Source: Moniliella sp. 'wahieum' (Eukaryota; Basidiomycota; Moniliellomycetes; Moniliellales; Moniliellaceae). From it: DNA of 64,000 nt. This document shows, one piece after another, positions 36,139 to 46,980 of the stretch. The notes under the pieces were generated by a model. The model saw nothing but the letters and a program-made list of their open reading frames with translations. It was not told the DNA's origin and searched no databases. Position numbers and translations under genes: made by a program. Each line of letters opens with the position of its first letter. Position 1 is the first letter of the stretch. The stretch covers positions 1-64,000 of the forward strand of contig RSEE01000127.1 in assembly GCA_003971905.1 (NCBI GenBank). The letters are read 5' to 3'.

Positions 36139-37842
36139 ATGTCCAATACTGGACGCAACACAGGCCGTCTGGACTTGTACAAGAGCAAGGGACTACTCCA
36201 GCAGGATGATCTTCGCCGCCGCCGCGAGGATCAGCAAGTTGAGATCCGTCGCCAGAAGGGGAGGAGACTCATGCTAAACGCCGTCAGATGGATGTCTCTC
36301 AGATCGAACTTACTGATGACGACACCGAGGATGAGGATGCCGTCGGTGCCATGCTCTCTGGTCAACGGGTGCGTTTTTTTACTCCAACGCCTGTTTCATC
36401 CCCTACCAATGGATGCCGTACTGACTTATCTCTGCACAGCTTCAGGACCTGCTGCCTCAGATGGTAGCCAAGCTTATGTCGGACAGTGAGCAGGACCAGC
36501 TGGAAGCTACCACTCAGTTCCGCAAGTTGCTTTCCAAGGAGAAAAATCCTCCTATTGAACGTGTGATCGCTGCTGGCGTCGTCCCTCGCTTTGTGCAGTG
36601 CTTGGCCAGCCCCAACGGCGCTATCCAATTCGAGGCGGCTTGGGCCTTGACCAACATTGCCTCGGGTACGTCGGAGCACACCCAAGTAGTGATCATGGCC
36701 GGTGCCGTGCCAGTGTTCATCCAGCTGCTCTCCTCCCCGAGGTGGACGTGCGGGAGCAAGCAGTTTGGGCGCTAGGTAACATCGCCGGCGACAATGCCGC
36801 ATGCCGTGACTTTGTCCTCACCGAAGGTGCCATGACTCCGCTTCTTTCTCTTCTCAATGAGAACCAAAAGATGGGTATGCTGAGAAACGCAACCTGGACG
36901 CTAAGCAACTTTTGCCGGGGCAAGAACCCTCCCCCTGCGTGGGAGTTAGTCGCACCAGCCCTGCCCATGCTGGGTAAACTCATTTATTCGACTGATGAAG
37001 AAATCCTGATTGATGCTTGTTGGGCGATTTCCTACCTGTCGGATGGGGCAAACGACAAGATTCAGGCTGTGATTGAATCGGGAATTGTCCGCCGTCTGGT
37101 TGAACTCCTGGCCTTCGATTCGACGGCTGTCCAGACTCCTGCTCTGCGCTCGGTCGGAAACATTGTCACGGGGGATGACTTGCAGACCCAGGTTGTCGTG
37201 GCTTCTGGTGCGCTTACCCCTCTCCTCGCCCTCCTCTCTTCTCCGAAGGATGGAATCAAGAAAGAGGCTTGCTGGACTATCTCGAACATCACCGCTGGCT
37301 CGACACACCAGATTCAAGCGGTCATTGACGCCGGAATTATTCCTCCTTTGATCGATATCCTTAAGACGGCCGATTTCCGAACCCGCAAGGAGGCCTGCTG
37401 GGCCTTGAGCAACGCCACGTCTGGGGGGTTGCAGCAACCTTCCCAAATTCGTTACCTTGTGGATCAAGGTTGCATCAAGCCCCTGTGTGATTTGTTGACT
37501 ATTATGGACAACAAGATCATCCAGGTGGCCCTTGACGGAATCGAGAACATTCTCAAGGTTGGAGAGCAGGACAAGATAGCCGCTGGACCTGGAGCGGTGA
37601 ACCATTATGCGCTTCAGGTTGAGGAGGCTGGTGGTATGGTGACGATTCACCATTTGCAAAACCATGAGAACCACGACATCTACCAGAAGACGTTCTTTAT
37701 CATGGACCACTATTTCCCTGAAGAGGAGGACGATGTTGCCGATGGGGTTGCTCAACCCGCAGTGGACGAGCAGGGCGCCTACACCTTTCAAACTGACCTG
37801 GCCGCGCCGCAAGGTGGGTTCTCGTTTGGACCGGCTATGTAA
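36139..37842 (+). CDS. SRP1: Importin (karyopherin) alpha
   Basis: Known: adaptor that binds classical nuclear localisation signals and importin beta. Seen: an N-terminal IBB region ([20 protein letters not shown]), an acidic linker ([19 protein letters not shown]), an intron at 36369-36439, then ten ARM repeats with the NLS-pocket pattern W..SN / W..N ([64 protein letters not shown]). The C-terminus has [20 protein letters not shown] and ends GGFSFGPAM. About 540 residues, as expected. Two one-base deletions break the frame, one near 36260 in a G run and one near 36735 in a C run. Its essential role argues these are sequence errors. Confidence 0.93.
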
Positions 37843-38889
37843 CGCCCCAGCTTACCGAAGTTCTTGCCCGAGCCCCCCCCCCCCCCCCCCTTTCAATGGT
37901 TGTCTGACTGTGGCCAGACTCGCAAGCACCAAGCAGTACCCGGCACGCGCAAGGATGGTATCGCGTGCCTCCATTTGCGCAATTCCCCCAACCCCCCTCT
38001 TTACCCCTTGCTTTCTCCCTCGGTTTGTTAGAGCGATGTATCCCCTGTGATGCGCAATCCTCTCCTCAGGTATTCCAGACACTCCCCCTTGCCCCCTCAG
38101 CAACTGTACCCCCATTGGCATGTATTCTCTCGCCCTCGCATGTAACCGCCCGCTTCCCCAGTCGCTGAATAGCGATCCTCTTCATTCAACGTTGATATGT
38201 GACAGTCCTAGGCATCCTCTCATTCGAGGTCCAACAGCATGAGAGTGATCACTCGAGGTTCCCGTCTATTGCGATTGGGTCCAACTTAGAGAATAGGAGA
38301 GGTGCATGGGGCGTCATCGCGTCATCGAGATTGCTATACATATACACACCCTAATACGGATGGGTCTCAGTCGCTTCTGGGAGGCGGAAGAGATGCTGCA
38401 GGACCGGAAGCGGTTGTGGGGGGGGAGATACAGTCGCGCCTGTCCCATGCGCTGGTCCAGCGGTTCGCCCCGCTGCGTCTTCGCTTGCACAGGCGGCATG
38501 AATATTGCGAGTGGATCGATGGCCTATGGTGGCAGCAGGTCCCAAGTACTTTAACGTTTCACTTTGCCGCTTCGCGGCTCTGCCCTTCCACGTGCCAGAA
38601 CATCTCACATGGATGGGGGCGTTACATAAGGGCGGGAAGACTCGCGCTGCGCTCCTGGTGGCAGGGGGGCAGTTGCAAAAACGGCTGTGGGGGCACAGTC
38701 GATAGAGGCACCTCCCCAGTGTTCGAGTGCTGCTTCCATTCGTTCGATAAGCATGACACTGGCGGTATGCTGTGGGAAGAAGCAAAAAAAAAAAAAACGC
38801 CCTCTGCCCGCCAGCAGCATCAAAAAGGCCCCCTGCCCTGGGCTTCGCTGCCGTTCTCCCCACCACCAACGGTACTCACATCGTTCGCC
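37843..38889. other. TEF1 upstream region
   Basis: 3' flank of importin alpha with a C14 run (37876-37890), then the TEF1 promoter. An A12 run is at 38785-38797 shortly before the start codon. No gene seen. Confidence 0.5.
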
Positions 38890-40339
38890 ATGGGTAAGGA
38901 AAAGGTGAGTTCTGCGCCTGTCGCACCCCTCCAGTAGTCTCGCTGCACTCATGCTAACTCCATCCCCTCTCAGCTTCACGTCAACGTCGTTGTCATCGGC
39001 CACGTCGACTCCGGTAAGTCGACCACGACCGGCCACCTGATCTACAAGTGCGGTGGTATCGACAAGCGTACCATTGAGAAGTTCGAGAAGGAGGCTGCTG
39101 AGCTCGGCAAGGGTTCGTTCAAGTACGCCTGGGTGCTCGACAAGCTCAAGGCTGAGCGTGAGCGTGGTATCACCATCGACATTGCCCTGTGGAAGTTCGA
39201 GACCCCCAAGTACCAGGTCACTGTCATTGACGCCCCCGGCCACCGTGACTTCATCAAGAACATGATCACGGGTACCTCGCAGGCCGACTGCGCCATTCTC
39301 ATCATTGCCGCCGGCACTGGTGAGTTCGAGGCTGGTATCTCCAAGGACGGCCAGACCCGTGAGCACGCTCTGCTCGCCTTCACCCTTGGTGTGCGCCAGC
39401 TCATCGTTGCCGTCAACAAGATGGACGCTACCAAGTACTCGGAGGACCGCTTCAACGAGATCATCAAGGAGACCTCGACCTTCATCAAGAAGGTCGGCTT
39501 CAACCCCAAGTCGTGCCCTTTGTCCCCATCTCGGGCTGGAACGGTGACAACATGATTGAGGCCACCACCAACATGCCCTGGTACAAGGGTTGGGAGAAGG
39601 AGACCAAGGCCGGCAAGGCCACTGGCAAGACTCTCCTTGACGCCATTGACGCCATTGACCCCCCCTCGCGCCCCACCGACAAGCCCCTGCGTCTCCCCCT
39701 GCAGGACGTGTACAAGATCGGCGGTATCGGCACTGTCCCCGTCGGCCGTGTCGAGACGGGTGTGATCAAGCCCGGCATGGTCGTTACCTTCGCTCCCGCG
39801 AACGTGACCACTGAAGTCAAGTCCGTCGAGATGCACCACGAGTCGCTCCCCGAGGGTCTCCCCGGTGACAACGTCGGCTTCAACGTCAAGAACGTCTCGG
39901 TCAAGGACATTCGCCGTGGCAACGTTGCTGGTGACTCGAAGAACGACCCCCCTATGGAGGCTGCCTCGTTCAACGCCCAGGTCATCATCATGAACCACCC
40001 TGGCCAGATCTCGAACGGCTACTCGCCCGTTCTTGACTGCCACACGGCCCACATTGCTTGCAAGTTCGACTCCATCCTTACCAAGATGGACCGTCGTTCG
40101 GGTAAGACCATTGAGGAGACCCCAAGTTCATCAAGTCGGGTGACGCCGCCATGGTCAAGATGATCCCCACCAAGCCCATGTGCGTTGAGGCCTTCAACGA
40201 GTACCCCCCGCTCGGCCGTTTCGCCGTCCGTGACATGCGCCAGACCGTGGCTGTCGGTGTCATCAAGTCGGTTGAGAAGACCTCCGGCAAGGGTGGCAAG
40301 ACCACCAAGGCCGCTGAGAAGGCCGGCAAGAAGAAGTAA
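38890..40339 (+). CDS. TEF1: Translation elongation factor 1-alpha
   Basis: Known: GTPase that delivers aminoacyl-tRNA to the ribosome. Seen: exon 1 encodes only MGKEK; an intron at 38905-38973 precedes [18 protein letters not shown] motifs are [17 protein letters not shown] and NKMD, and switch I has [18 protein letters not shown]. The C-terminus is lysine-rich ([15 protein letters not shown]). Length about 458 residues, as expected, and strongly biased to C-ending codons, as for a highly expressed gene. Two one-base deletions break the frame, near 39513 (one G lost after PKS) and near 40119 (one A lost in EENPKF). Such an essential and conserved gene cannot be a pseudogene with only these lesions, so the window's sequence is at fault. 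Confidence 0.97.
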
Positions 40340-41173
40340 GCGGCTCGCACGGCTTATCCGGTCCCTGCGTAACCCTGCCCAGCGTGGGTTGGGGAACGTG
40401 GCTATTTTTTTTTGGCCCGAGAGCAAGGCTCGGAGTGTCCTTGTAACCCCTTTCTATTCTTTCCTTTCGCTGATCCAGCGCGATTGGTCTCCATTGCATG
40501 GCTGTCATGCTAGCTCCACTGCACCGTAGATGAGAGAACGAGACGTGAGGCATTTGGTAGACACTGCGTACAAGGGTACATGACAAGTATTCATTTCTTC
40601 CTGGGCAGGCGAGATCGGTAAGTAGTGACTGCACTCCTACCTGGTGTTGCCAATAACCGGTTCCTTTGATGTGCTCGCCCTTGTTCGCTCTGGGAGGTCT
40701 CGATGTGTTCCTACGAACGAACGGTTTTCTGCTTGGGTAATCGGTAACCGAGGAGGCCCGGCCGCCCACGACAAGACAGTGAATGTCAAAAATGGGGAAG
40801 TTGCACCGATTTCAAAGGGGGGCATCGGCGGAATAGTAGGGTTGTGCTGCGGTAGTGCTGGGATAAACTGCCCTTTTAAATCCAAAGTTTAACACACTGA
40901 CGCATTGCCGCCTGTCCAGCCCGTTCCAACGGATTGGATCCACCACGGCTCAGTTGACCATCAGGCAAGTTCGCTTGTTTCGAACCACACCAACCGTCAA
41001 AGTGAGTATCAAGTCTGGAAGGGCGTGTCCACGTACGCCAGCCGTTACATCTTTTGTGGAGTGTTGTTCTTGCTTCCCTGGGTACGGGATGGCATGGCAA
41101 CGTGTGGTGCTGGGTTCGCGGGTGGTGTCAAGTCAAATGAGGTCGTGCAGGACTGACGAAATGCTTGTTGCAG
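40340..41173. other. Intergenic region with probable RPS16 leader
   Basis: TEF1 3' flank with a T9 run at 40405-40413, then the RPS16 promoter. A CAG immediately before the RPS16 ATG suggests that a 5' UTR intron ends there. No gene seen. Confidence 0.45.
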
Positions 41174-41672
41174 ATGTCCAACCCTCAAGCCGTTTCGTGC
41201 TTTGGCAAGAAGAAGACCGCCACGGCGGTGGCTTACGCCAAGGCGGGTAAGGGTTTGCTTCGTGTCAACGGGCAGCCCATTCACCTCATGAAGCCCGAGG
41301 TGCTCCGCTGGAAGCTCTACGAGCCCGTCCTCATCGTTGGTGAGGACAAGTTTGCGTGCGTTTTCCACCCCTCTTTGATTTGGATTCGGTAAATGAGCAC
41401 CGCTGACGTTTTTTTTGTGCAGTCCCGTTGACATTCGTGTGCGCGTGTCGGGTGGTGGCCACACCTCGCAGGTGTACGCCATCCGCCAAGCCATCGCCAA
41501 GGCTCTTGTTGCGTACTACGCCAAGTTCTACGATGCTTCGTCGGCCCTGGAGCTCCGTCAGCTCTTTGTTAGCTATGACCGTACCCTCCTTATCGCCGAC
41601 CCCCGCCGTATGGAGCCCAAGAAGTTCGGTGGCAAGGGTGCTCGCGCTCGCCGCCAGAAGTCTTACCGTTAA
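41174..41672 (+). CDS. RPS16: 40S ribosomal protein S16 (uS9)
   Basis: Known: small-subunit protein whose C-terminal tail reaches the P site. Seen: 143 residues. Exon 1 is 41174-41355 ([40 protein letters not shown]); an intron at 41356-41422 follows. Exon 2 carries [36 protein letters not shown] and the universal C-terminal KSYR. No frame breaks. The ATG directly follows a TTGTTGCAG acceptor-like sequence, so translation may start at the first codon of a downstream exon. Confidence 0.96.
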
Positions 41673-44600
41673 GCGGTGTCGATTGGCCCGAACTGTGGGT
41701 ACTTGGCTTTTTGTCGGTGTGTACCGACTCGAAGCCTGCTGTGCAGCATCACTAGCGTCCTCATCACTACTTGCCATCTGTCGATGGGTGGCGGGACGTG
41801 TCGCTGCAGGCTGCGGGCCAGCTACATATTGCCCACCCTTCTATGACTGGTTATTCGTGCAGTTGGTGTGTGCCCTCCACAAAATGGACATCTTGTCCAG
41901 CATGCTACATTGCGCCCACGTCGTCTTGAAACTCTATAGGATCAGCATGCAGATGATCAGATTGACCGAGCAAAGTGTGGTTCGCTTCATGTACGTGGGA
42001 GCAGATGCGGGATCCTGACACCCTGAGGCCTGATGAAAGGCAGCAGTAGAAATTCCGCTGCGCGTCCTCAGGGCATGCAGCTGAGCTTCACGTGGCGGAG
42101 GTGGGCGGTGGATCGCACGGAGGGAAGAGTAGCAGAAGCGCAATGACTGCGGCGATATTGCCTCCGCGGTTGCCTTGTCACCAAGCGGCCATTACCTTGC
42201 CATTCCCTCCTGCTCGACACGATGGGCGTGGTTACGCTTATCGCTTACTCCCACGTGCAGCCCGAGCGTAGCGAGCAACGTGTCATGTTCTGCGTCTCGT
42301 CATCATCCTTACCGTCCCCGCCGCCGTGTCGTCGCACCTCTTGCCGTAGTCCGCCATAAGAGTTTATCCATCAGTTCGATACCAAGGTTCTCGCCGAAGA
42401 TCCGTGGCTTTTACCGGTTCGGGAACTGGTCTGATGGCCCTGCACGGGGGTGTGTGAAAAATTGAAATATGGGTAATGGCGGGATGGGATTGGAAGATGG
42501 GTAGATCTTAACGAATATCGGAGTAGGGCTGGGGAGGTACCTGGCAGAGACTCGACGCTTGTGGCGACATCCATTTGGGGCTGCAACCCACGCCTCACGT
42601 CTGGCCTCTACTCCAAACCGCCCCTTCCTTCGGCCATGCCCTGCGCGTGGGACGCATGACAGTCATCCGTCACCTGGCTCGTTGCCGGCAAAAGAAGCTT
42701 ATGTGCACATGCGCATCATATCAAAGCGCAGCCCATCGCCCCATTTCACGTCTCGAGAGCTTCCGGCTGATGGGTCCAGGATGCGCACCGCCCTATGGCC
42801 TGGCTACTGACGACTGACGACTAACACCAAAACCTATGCTCATCCTCATCGCGCAATGCATATGTCCATTTGATACTGCATCAATCACTAATATCACTGC
42901 CGAAGAGTCGTCGTTGTTGCCCCCTCCTCCGACAGCGACCACGGCAGAAGGTGTCTTCTTCTTGGCGCGTTGTCCCACAGGTGCATGGCACCGTTCGTTG
43001 CAACCATGTTATTGGCTGGGGACACAGCACTACTCGTGGAATAGCCATGCCATCAGAGTCGTAGTCGGGCTCTTCTTTCCCTTTTGCTCCAGCACCCCAG
43101 GAGGAGCCGCAGGCCGAGCCATATACGAGCCGTCACTAGACACATCGTACCCCGGTGAAGAGTGGTGTAGAATCTTTTCGGCGACATGACGTTGTAGAAG
43201 GTATCACGTGGGAGGTTCTGGAAGTTGCAATGGGCAACGGAGGCACAGATGTGCTTCACGAGTACCTTGAATCTGGCAGCGTCCGTGTTCTGGAAGGCGC
43301 CGAATAATTAGAGGTATCAGACGTATGCGCCAGGAGATGGAGATTCGGCCCACAGGAAACCCTGGGCTGCGTATGGCGTAACTCGTCCTCGGCCATGGTG
43401 TAGTGTTACAGGTGAGGAGGCACGGGAAGCAGGAGAAGGCGAGCATGGTCAGGTGGGGGGCATGCTCGCATCTTCGGCCACCTCGTCAATGGCAGGACTG
43501 GCCCCCATCCTCGCATTACAGCACCACGTTGTGGCTGTACTGCGCACCTTCGTGTGCTTGAGTGCATGAAACCGGACATCGGTCGAACCGGGCAAGCAGG
43601 GAACTGGTACAGCACCTCTCGTCCTGCTTCACCGTGGACCAGGCCGCGGGGGAAAAGGTACAGCAGATGCGTCTGTCATATTGTGCACGTGTGCGGCTCG
43701 TCCATCGGTCGGCATTTTGGTGAGCCGACGTCGAAACATGGCGGTGGCGACTTGGTAAAAGGATGGGCGAGATGGGTTGTACATATGATATGCATTGGGG
43801 GTGTTTTTTATCAAAGGTCCGGCAGACGATCACGGCCCCTCTAACCTTAAACCTTGTCCCCTCTAACCTTAAATTGCCCCCTCTCCCAGAGACGTACGCT
43901 CTCCCGCTTCTTTGATATGCTCTTCCAAGGCGTATTACATTCGTCATCCCCTATCTGAAGATGAGAGTGGCGCAGTCCAGATGGCCACCCTGAGGTGATG
44001 CGGTAGGTAGCACTATAGTGTTGGCAGTGTGGGGTCGAATACGCCACAGCCAACGACATGCTTAATACAAGGGTGCATGAAAGAGCAACAGAGGCTATAT
44101 ACCTTAGGGCTGCGGGATCATGGACAAAGCCAACACAAAAGCTAAATGGAATGGTTACACATCGGAGCTCCTGACCTCGACCAGGGCTATCGCCTTGACT
44201 TTGATGTAACACCGTAGGTCGCTAGTCACTAGTCATAGTTAGCTCAAGTGAGGATAATCGTGACCTGTAAGCGATTCACCCGGCTATGGAGACCGCAATG
44301 GATGCTGAAGCGTTGGGACAGTAGCGTAGGCGACCGATTGCGGGCGGGCGATAGGCGTTGGTGTAGGAAGCGGACGAGGGCTACTGGACAAGGCTATAGT
44401 CGTTGACTTACGCGCGCATCAGCAACCTTCGGGGTGCCCTTGGAGTCTCGGGCTAGAGGGGCCGCAAGTGCGCCGCGTCGGTGAAGCCAGTCACGTCGCA
44501 ACAGAACTAGTACCGCAGCAAGTCGCAAATAGGCAAAGTCAAAATGGCGCTCTGATTGAGATGATTAGACCTCGAACACTGCTGCAGGGGGCCGCTATAG

Positions 44601-46190
44601 TGTTGGGCGTTAGACAGATATAATAGCTTACTATAGGCCCCTGGCGTAGCCCAGATTGGCCTGTGCGCACAGATTGGCTGCGCCACCACGCGCCTCCTTT
44701 TAACCTCCTGTCCTCTGTGGTTGCATCCTGTCTCCTCACCACCGCCCTCTCATTGCCCCCGTAGCAACCGTATCCCATCTCTGCAGCAAGCACATCGCAG
44801 AGTGCTCTGTGCCACGGCGCAACAGCACCATCTTCTTCCCTGGACATCAACATCACCATCGTTGCTGCCTGCACTGCTTTACTGACCGCTTTTGCTAGTC
44901 CGCCCCATCGCTCGGTTCTCCTCGCCTGGTCTGCATTGCTGCTGTACGTCTCCTTCCCTCTCCCGCCACACTCCACCGTCTCCTCGCCTCGTCAGTATCG
45001 GTTGAAGCCCCACCTCTGCCTCTCGCCCCGTCGCCTCTCACTGTGTCTGAATTGCTTCTGTCGTACGTGTTTTCTTGCCGCCAGTGCTCTGCTGCTGACC
45101 GCGTACACAGAACTCCCCCTCGCAGGCCATCTTGCATCATTTCACCTGATCCCAGCGCCATCGTACGTGCCGGCTTCCTCCGCATTCCCCACACTCTGCT
45201 GACTTGTGGGTCGCATGCATGACGTGCATGCACCGTTTCGCTCACCTTCGGCCTTGTCCGTCTGGTTCCATTTTGCCTCGCCTGAGGTCCTCTCGCTTGG
45301 CTGGTCTGCCTTGCCATCGTACGTCCCCCGTACTTCGCGCTTGGAGTTGTCCTCTGCCCCACTGACACTGTCTGCCCAGCTGCTGTATGCACGGAATCCC
45401 ACGGTTGGTTCGTCTCGCCTTGTTCGCCTCGACCTCATCTGAACCTGTTTCGCCATCGTAGTCCTTCTGCTATATGTCGACGCTGTGTTCCTGACCTTGT
45501 TCGCCCTACCAGTGTACATTCCGACTTCATCCGCTGCCTTCGCTATCTGGCCGACTTGATCGCCTGACCCGTGAGTCCCGTCGTCATTTGTGTCTCTCGC
45601 TAACCTATGCTGCTGCTGACTTGACCAGCGTCTCCCTAGTGCGCGCTCCCCTCACACTAACCTGCCACTTTCTGTACCGCTCGCTGCTCTACTATGTTGT
45701 GTGCTTCCGTCTGACATCACACTTAACCGTGGTTGACGTGTCATCGCTTCCCAGCGATCTTCGAATGCATTCTATACCTAAAAATACCTACCCTGCCATA
45801 AATCTAGTAGTTCTGGATCGATGCCAGCCGCCGGTTGGAGAGCCTACAAGCACGCATCCAATCACAGCTAAGCGTTTGGGCACATTTGGGCTAAGGGCTT
45901 GAGCGCATGTGGCCAAAGCCATTGAGCGCATGGGCCAAAGCACTTGATCTCATGTGGCCAAAGCGCTTGATCTCATGTGGCCAAAGCGCTTGACCTCTTG
46001 GGCCAAAGCGCTTAACCTCATGTGGCCAAAGTGCCTAAGGTTAGAGAAACGTCCATTTCATTGGCAGACTTAAGAAGGCTGGGACGGTGGGGAACGCTAC
46101 GTCTAAACCTAACCGTTCATCTTGCGGGGGTTACTTAGGGGCGCCACCAGGGTCAAGGAACCAGGGGGATCGCCAGGATATCAGGACCTC
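41673..46190. other. Gene-poor region
   Basis: About 4.5 kb with no supported gene. Open frames are short and lack domains. 44700-45600 is strongly pyrimidine-rich on the + strand with recurring CGTACGT words (44945, 45063, 45163, 45318) and an inverted GCATGCATGACGTGCATGC near 45213. A minisatellite closes the region. It may be decayed repeats. Confidence 0.45.
45870..46040 (+). repeat. Minisatellite, ~23-nt unit
   Basis: About six head-to-tail copies of a unit close to GCTTGATCTCATGTGGCC + AAAGC, with a weaker copy at the start. Middle copies are most alike. Each has the TGGCCA core. The array ends just before the RT-like element tail. Confidence 0.8.
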
Positions 46191-46199
46191 CGGCTCATG

Positions 46200-46797
46200 C
46201 ATCCGGTCCCGTACCCTAGGAAGCGCGTATGGACACGAGGAACGTGGTTGACATCCGAGCGAGGAACCATTTCCACTGAGACTTAGTAGCCAACTCCTTC
46301 CAATGCGCAAACAACTTGCTCGCCGTCTTGGTGCCGTAGTATCCTCGCGTCGTCAAAAACAGGGGGGAAAAACGTCTCTGAGTGCGTCGGGTACTTGGCG
46401 TTCTTCTCGCATTCTGCTTGTTCAAGCATCCGAAGCAGCTCCTTCTCCCGGCGTTCCAAGGGGGTTGCGGTGCTCGCGTGCACCACTCCGGAACGCGCTC
46501 TGCGCTGCCAGTGATCCCGTTGCGCGAGCGTGTGGTCGACCTCCATTCCTGATCCTCCCAGTGCTCCGGGTCCCATCACGCGGTAGTCAGTGCGCTGTGT
46601 CCTCTGTCTCCGGCCAATCCTCGTCCTCCACCATTGGTTCGTTGTGGACATGGGTGTCGGGATGGAGCGTAGGAGCTGGAGAATGGGCTCCCGCACTGCG
46701 TCATGCAACGCTCCAAACTTGGCCTGGGAGCGAGTGCAATACATGATGTGCTCCAGCGAGGACATGACACCGCACTTGCACATGCTGCGCGGTGTGC
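46200..46797 (-). mobile_element. 3' part of RT-like element ORF, downstream of the nested insertion
   Basis: Seen: minus-strand frame with a zinc-finger-like CKCGVMSSLEHIMYC, then LHDAVREPILQLLRSIP, PLERREKELLRMLEQAEC and a conserved tail. It resembles the C-terminal end of fungal non-LTR-type reverse transcriptase polyproteins ('C-x-C...H...C...HDAV'). The 5' piece of the same frame lies at 52517-52786, on the other side of the chromovirus. A related copy in the opposite orientation is at 63640-64000. Confidence 0.55.
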
Positions 46798-46980
46798 TGT
46801 AACAGTCGGGGCTAAACGAGGGAGACCAAGGTCCTGTCAGAGGCGGGGAAAGGCAAGATCGTTCGTGGGAGGGAGGAAACAGAAGGCATCAGGCAGAGAA
46901 CAGAAGCAAAAGGGAAGGGAAGAGCAAGAGACACAGGATGCGGAATTGGAAATTGGAGCGAGCTTAGTCATTCGGTGACA
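46798..46980 (-). repeat. Chromovirus 3' LTR
   Basis: 183-nt direct repeat of 52337-52516, nearly identical apart from small indels in G and GGGA runs. Read on the minus strand it starts TGTCACC and ends GTTACA. A purine tract GAAAGGGGGCAA lies just before it in element orientation. Confidence 0.9.

Noticed and set aside
36139-37842. Importin alpha as a pseudogene because of frame breaks
   Set aside because: Only two single-base deletions in runs, otherwise perfect conservation, and the same lesion in TEF1.
44895-45392. 165-residue minus-strand open frame
   Set aside because: Purine strand of a pyrimidine-rich stretch. Arg/Gly/Thr mix without domain, likely chance.
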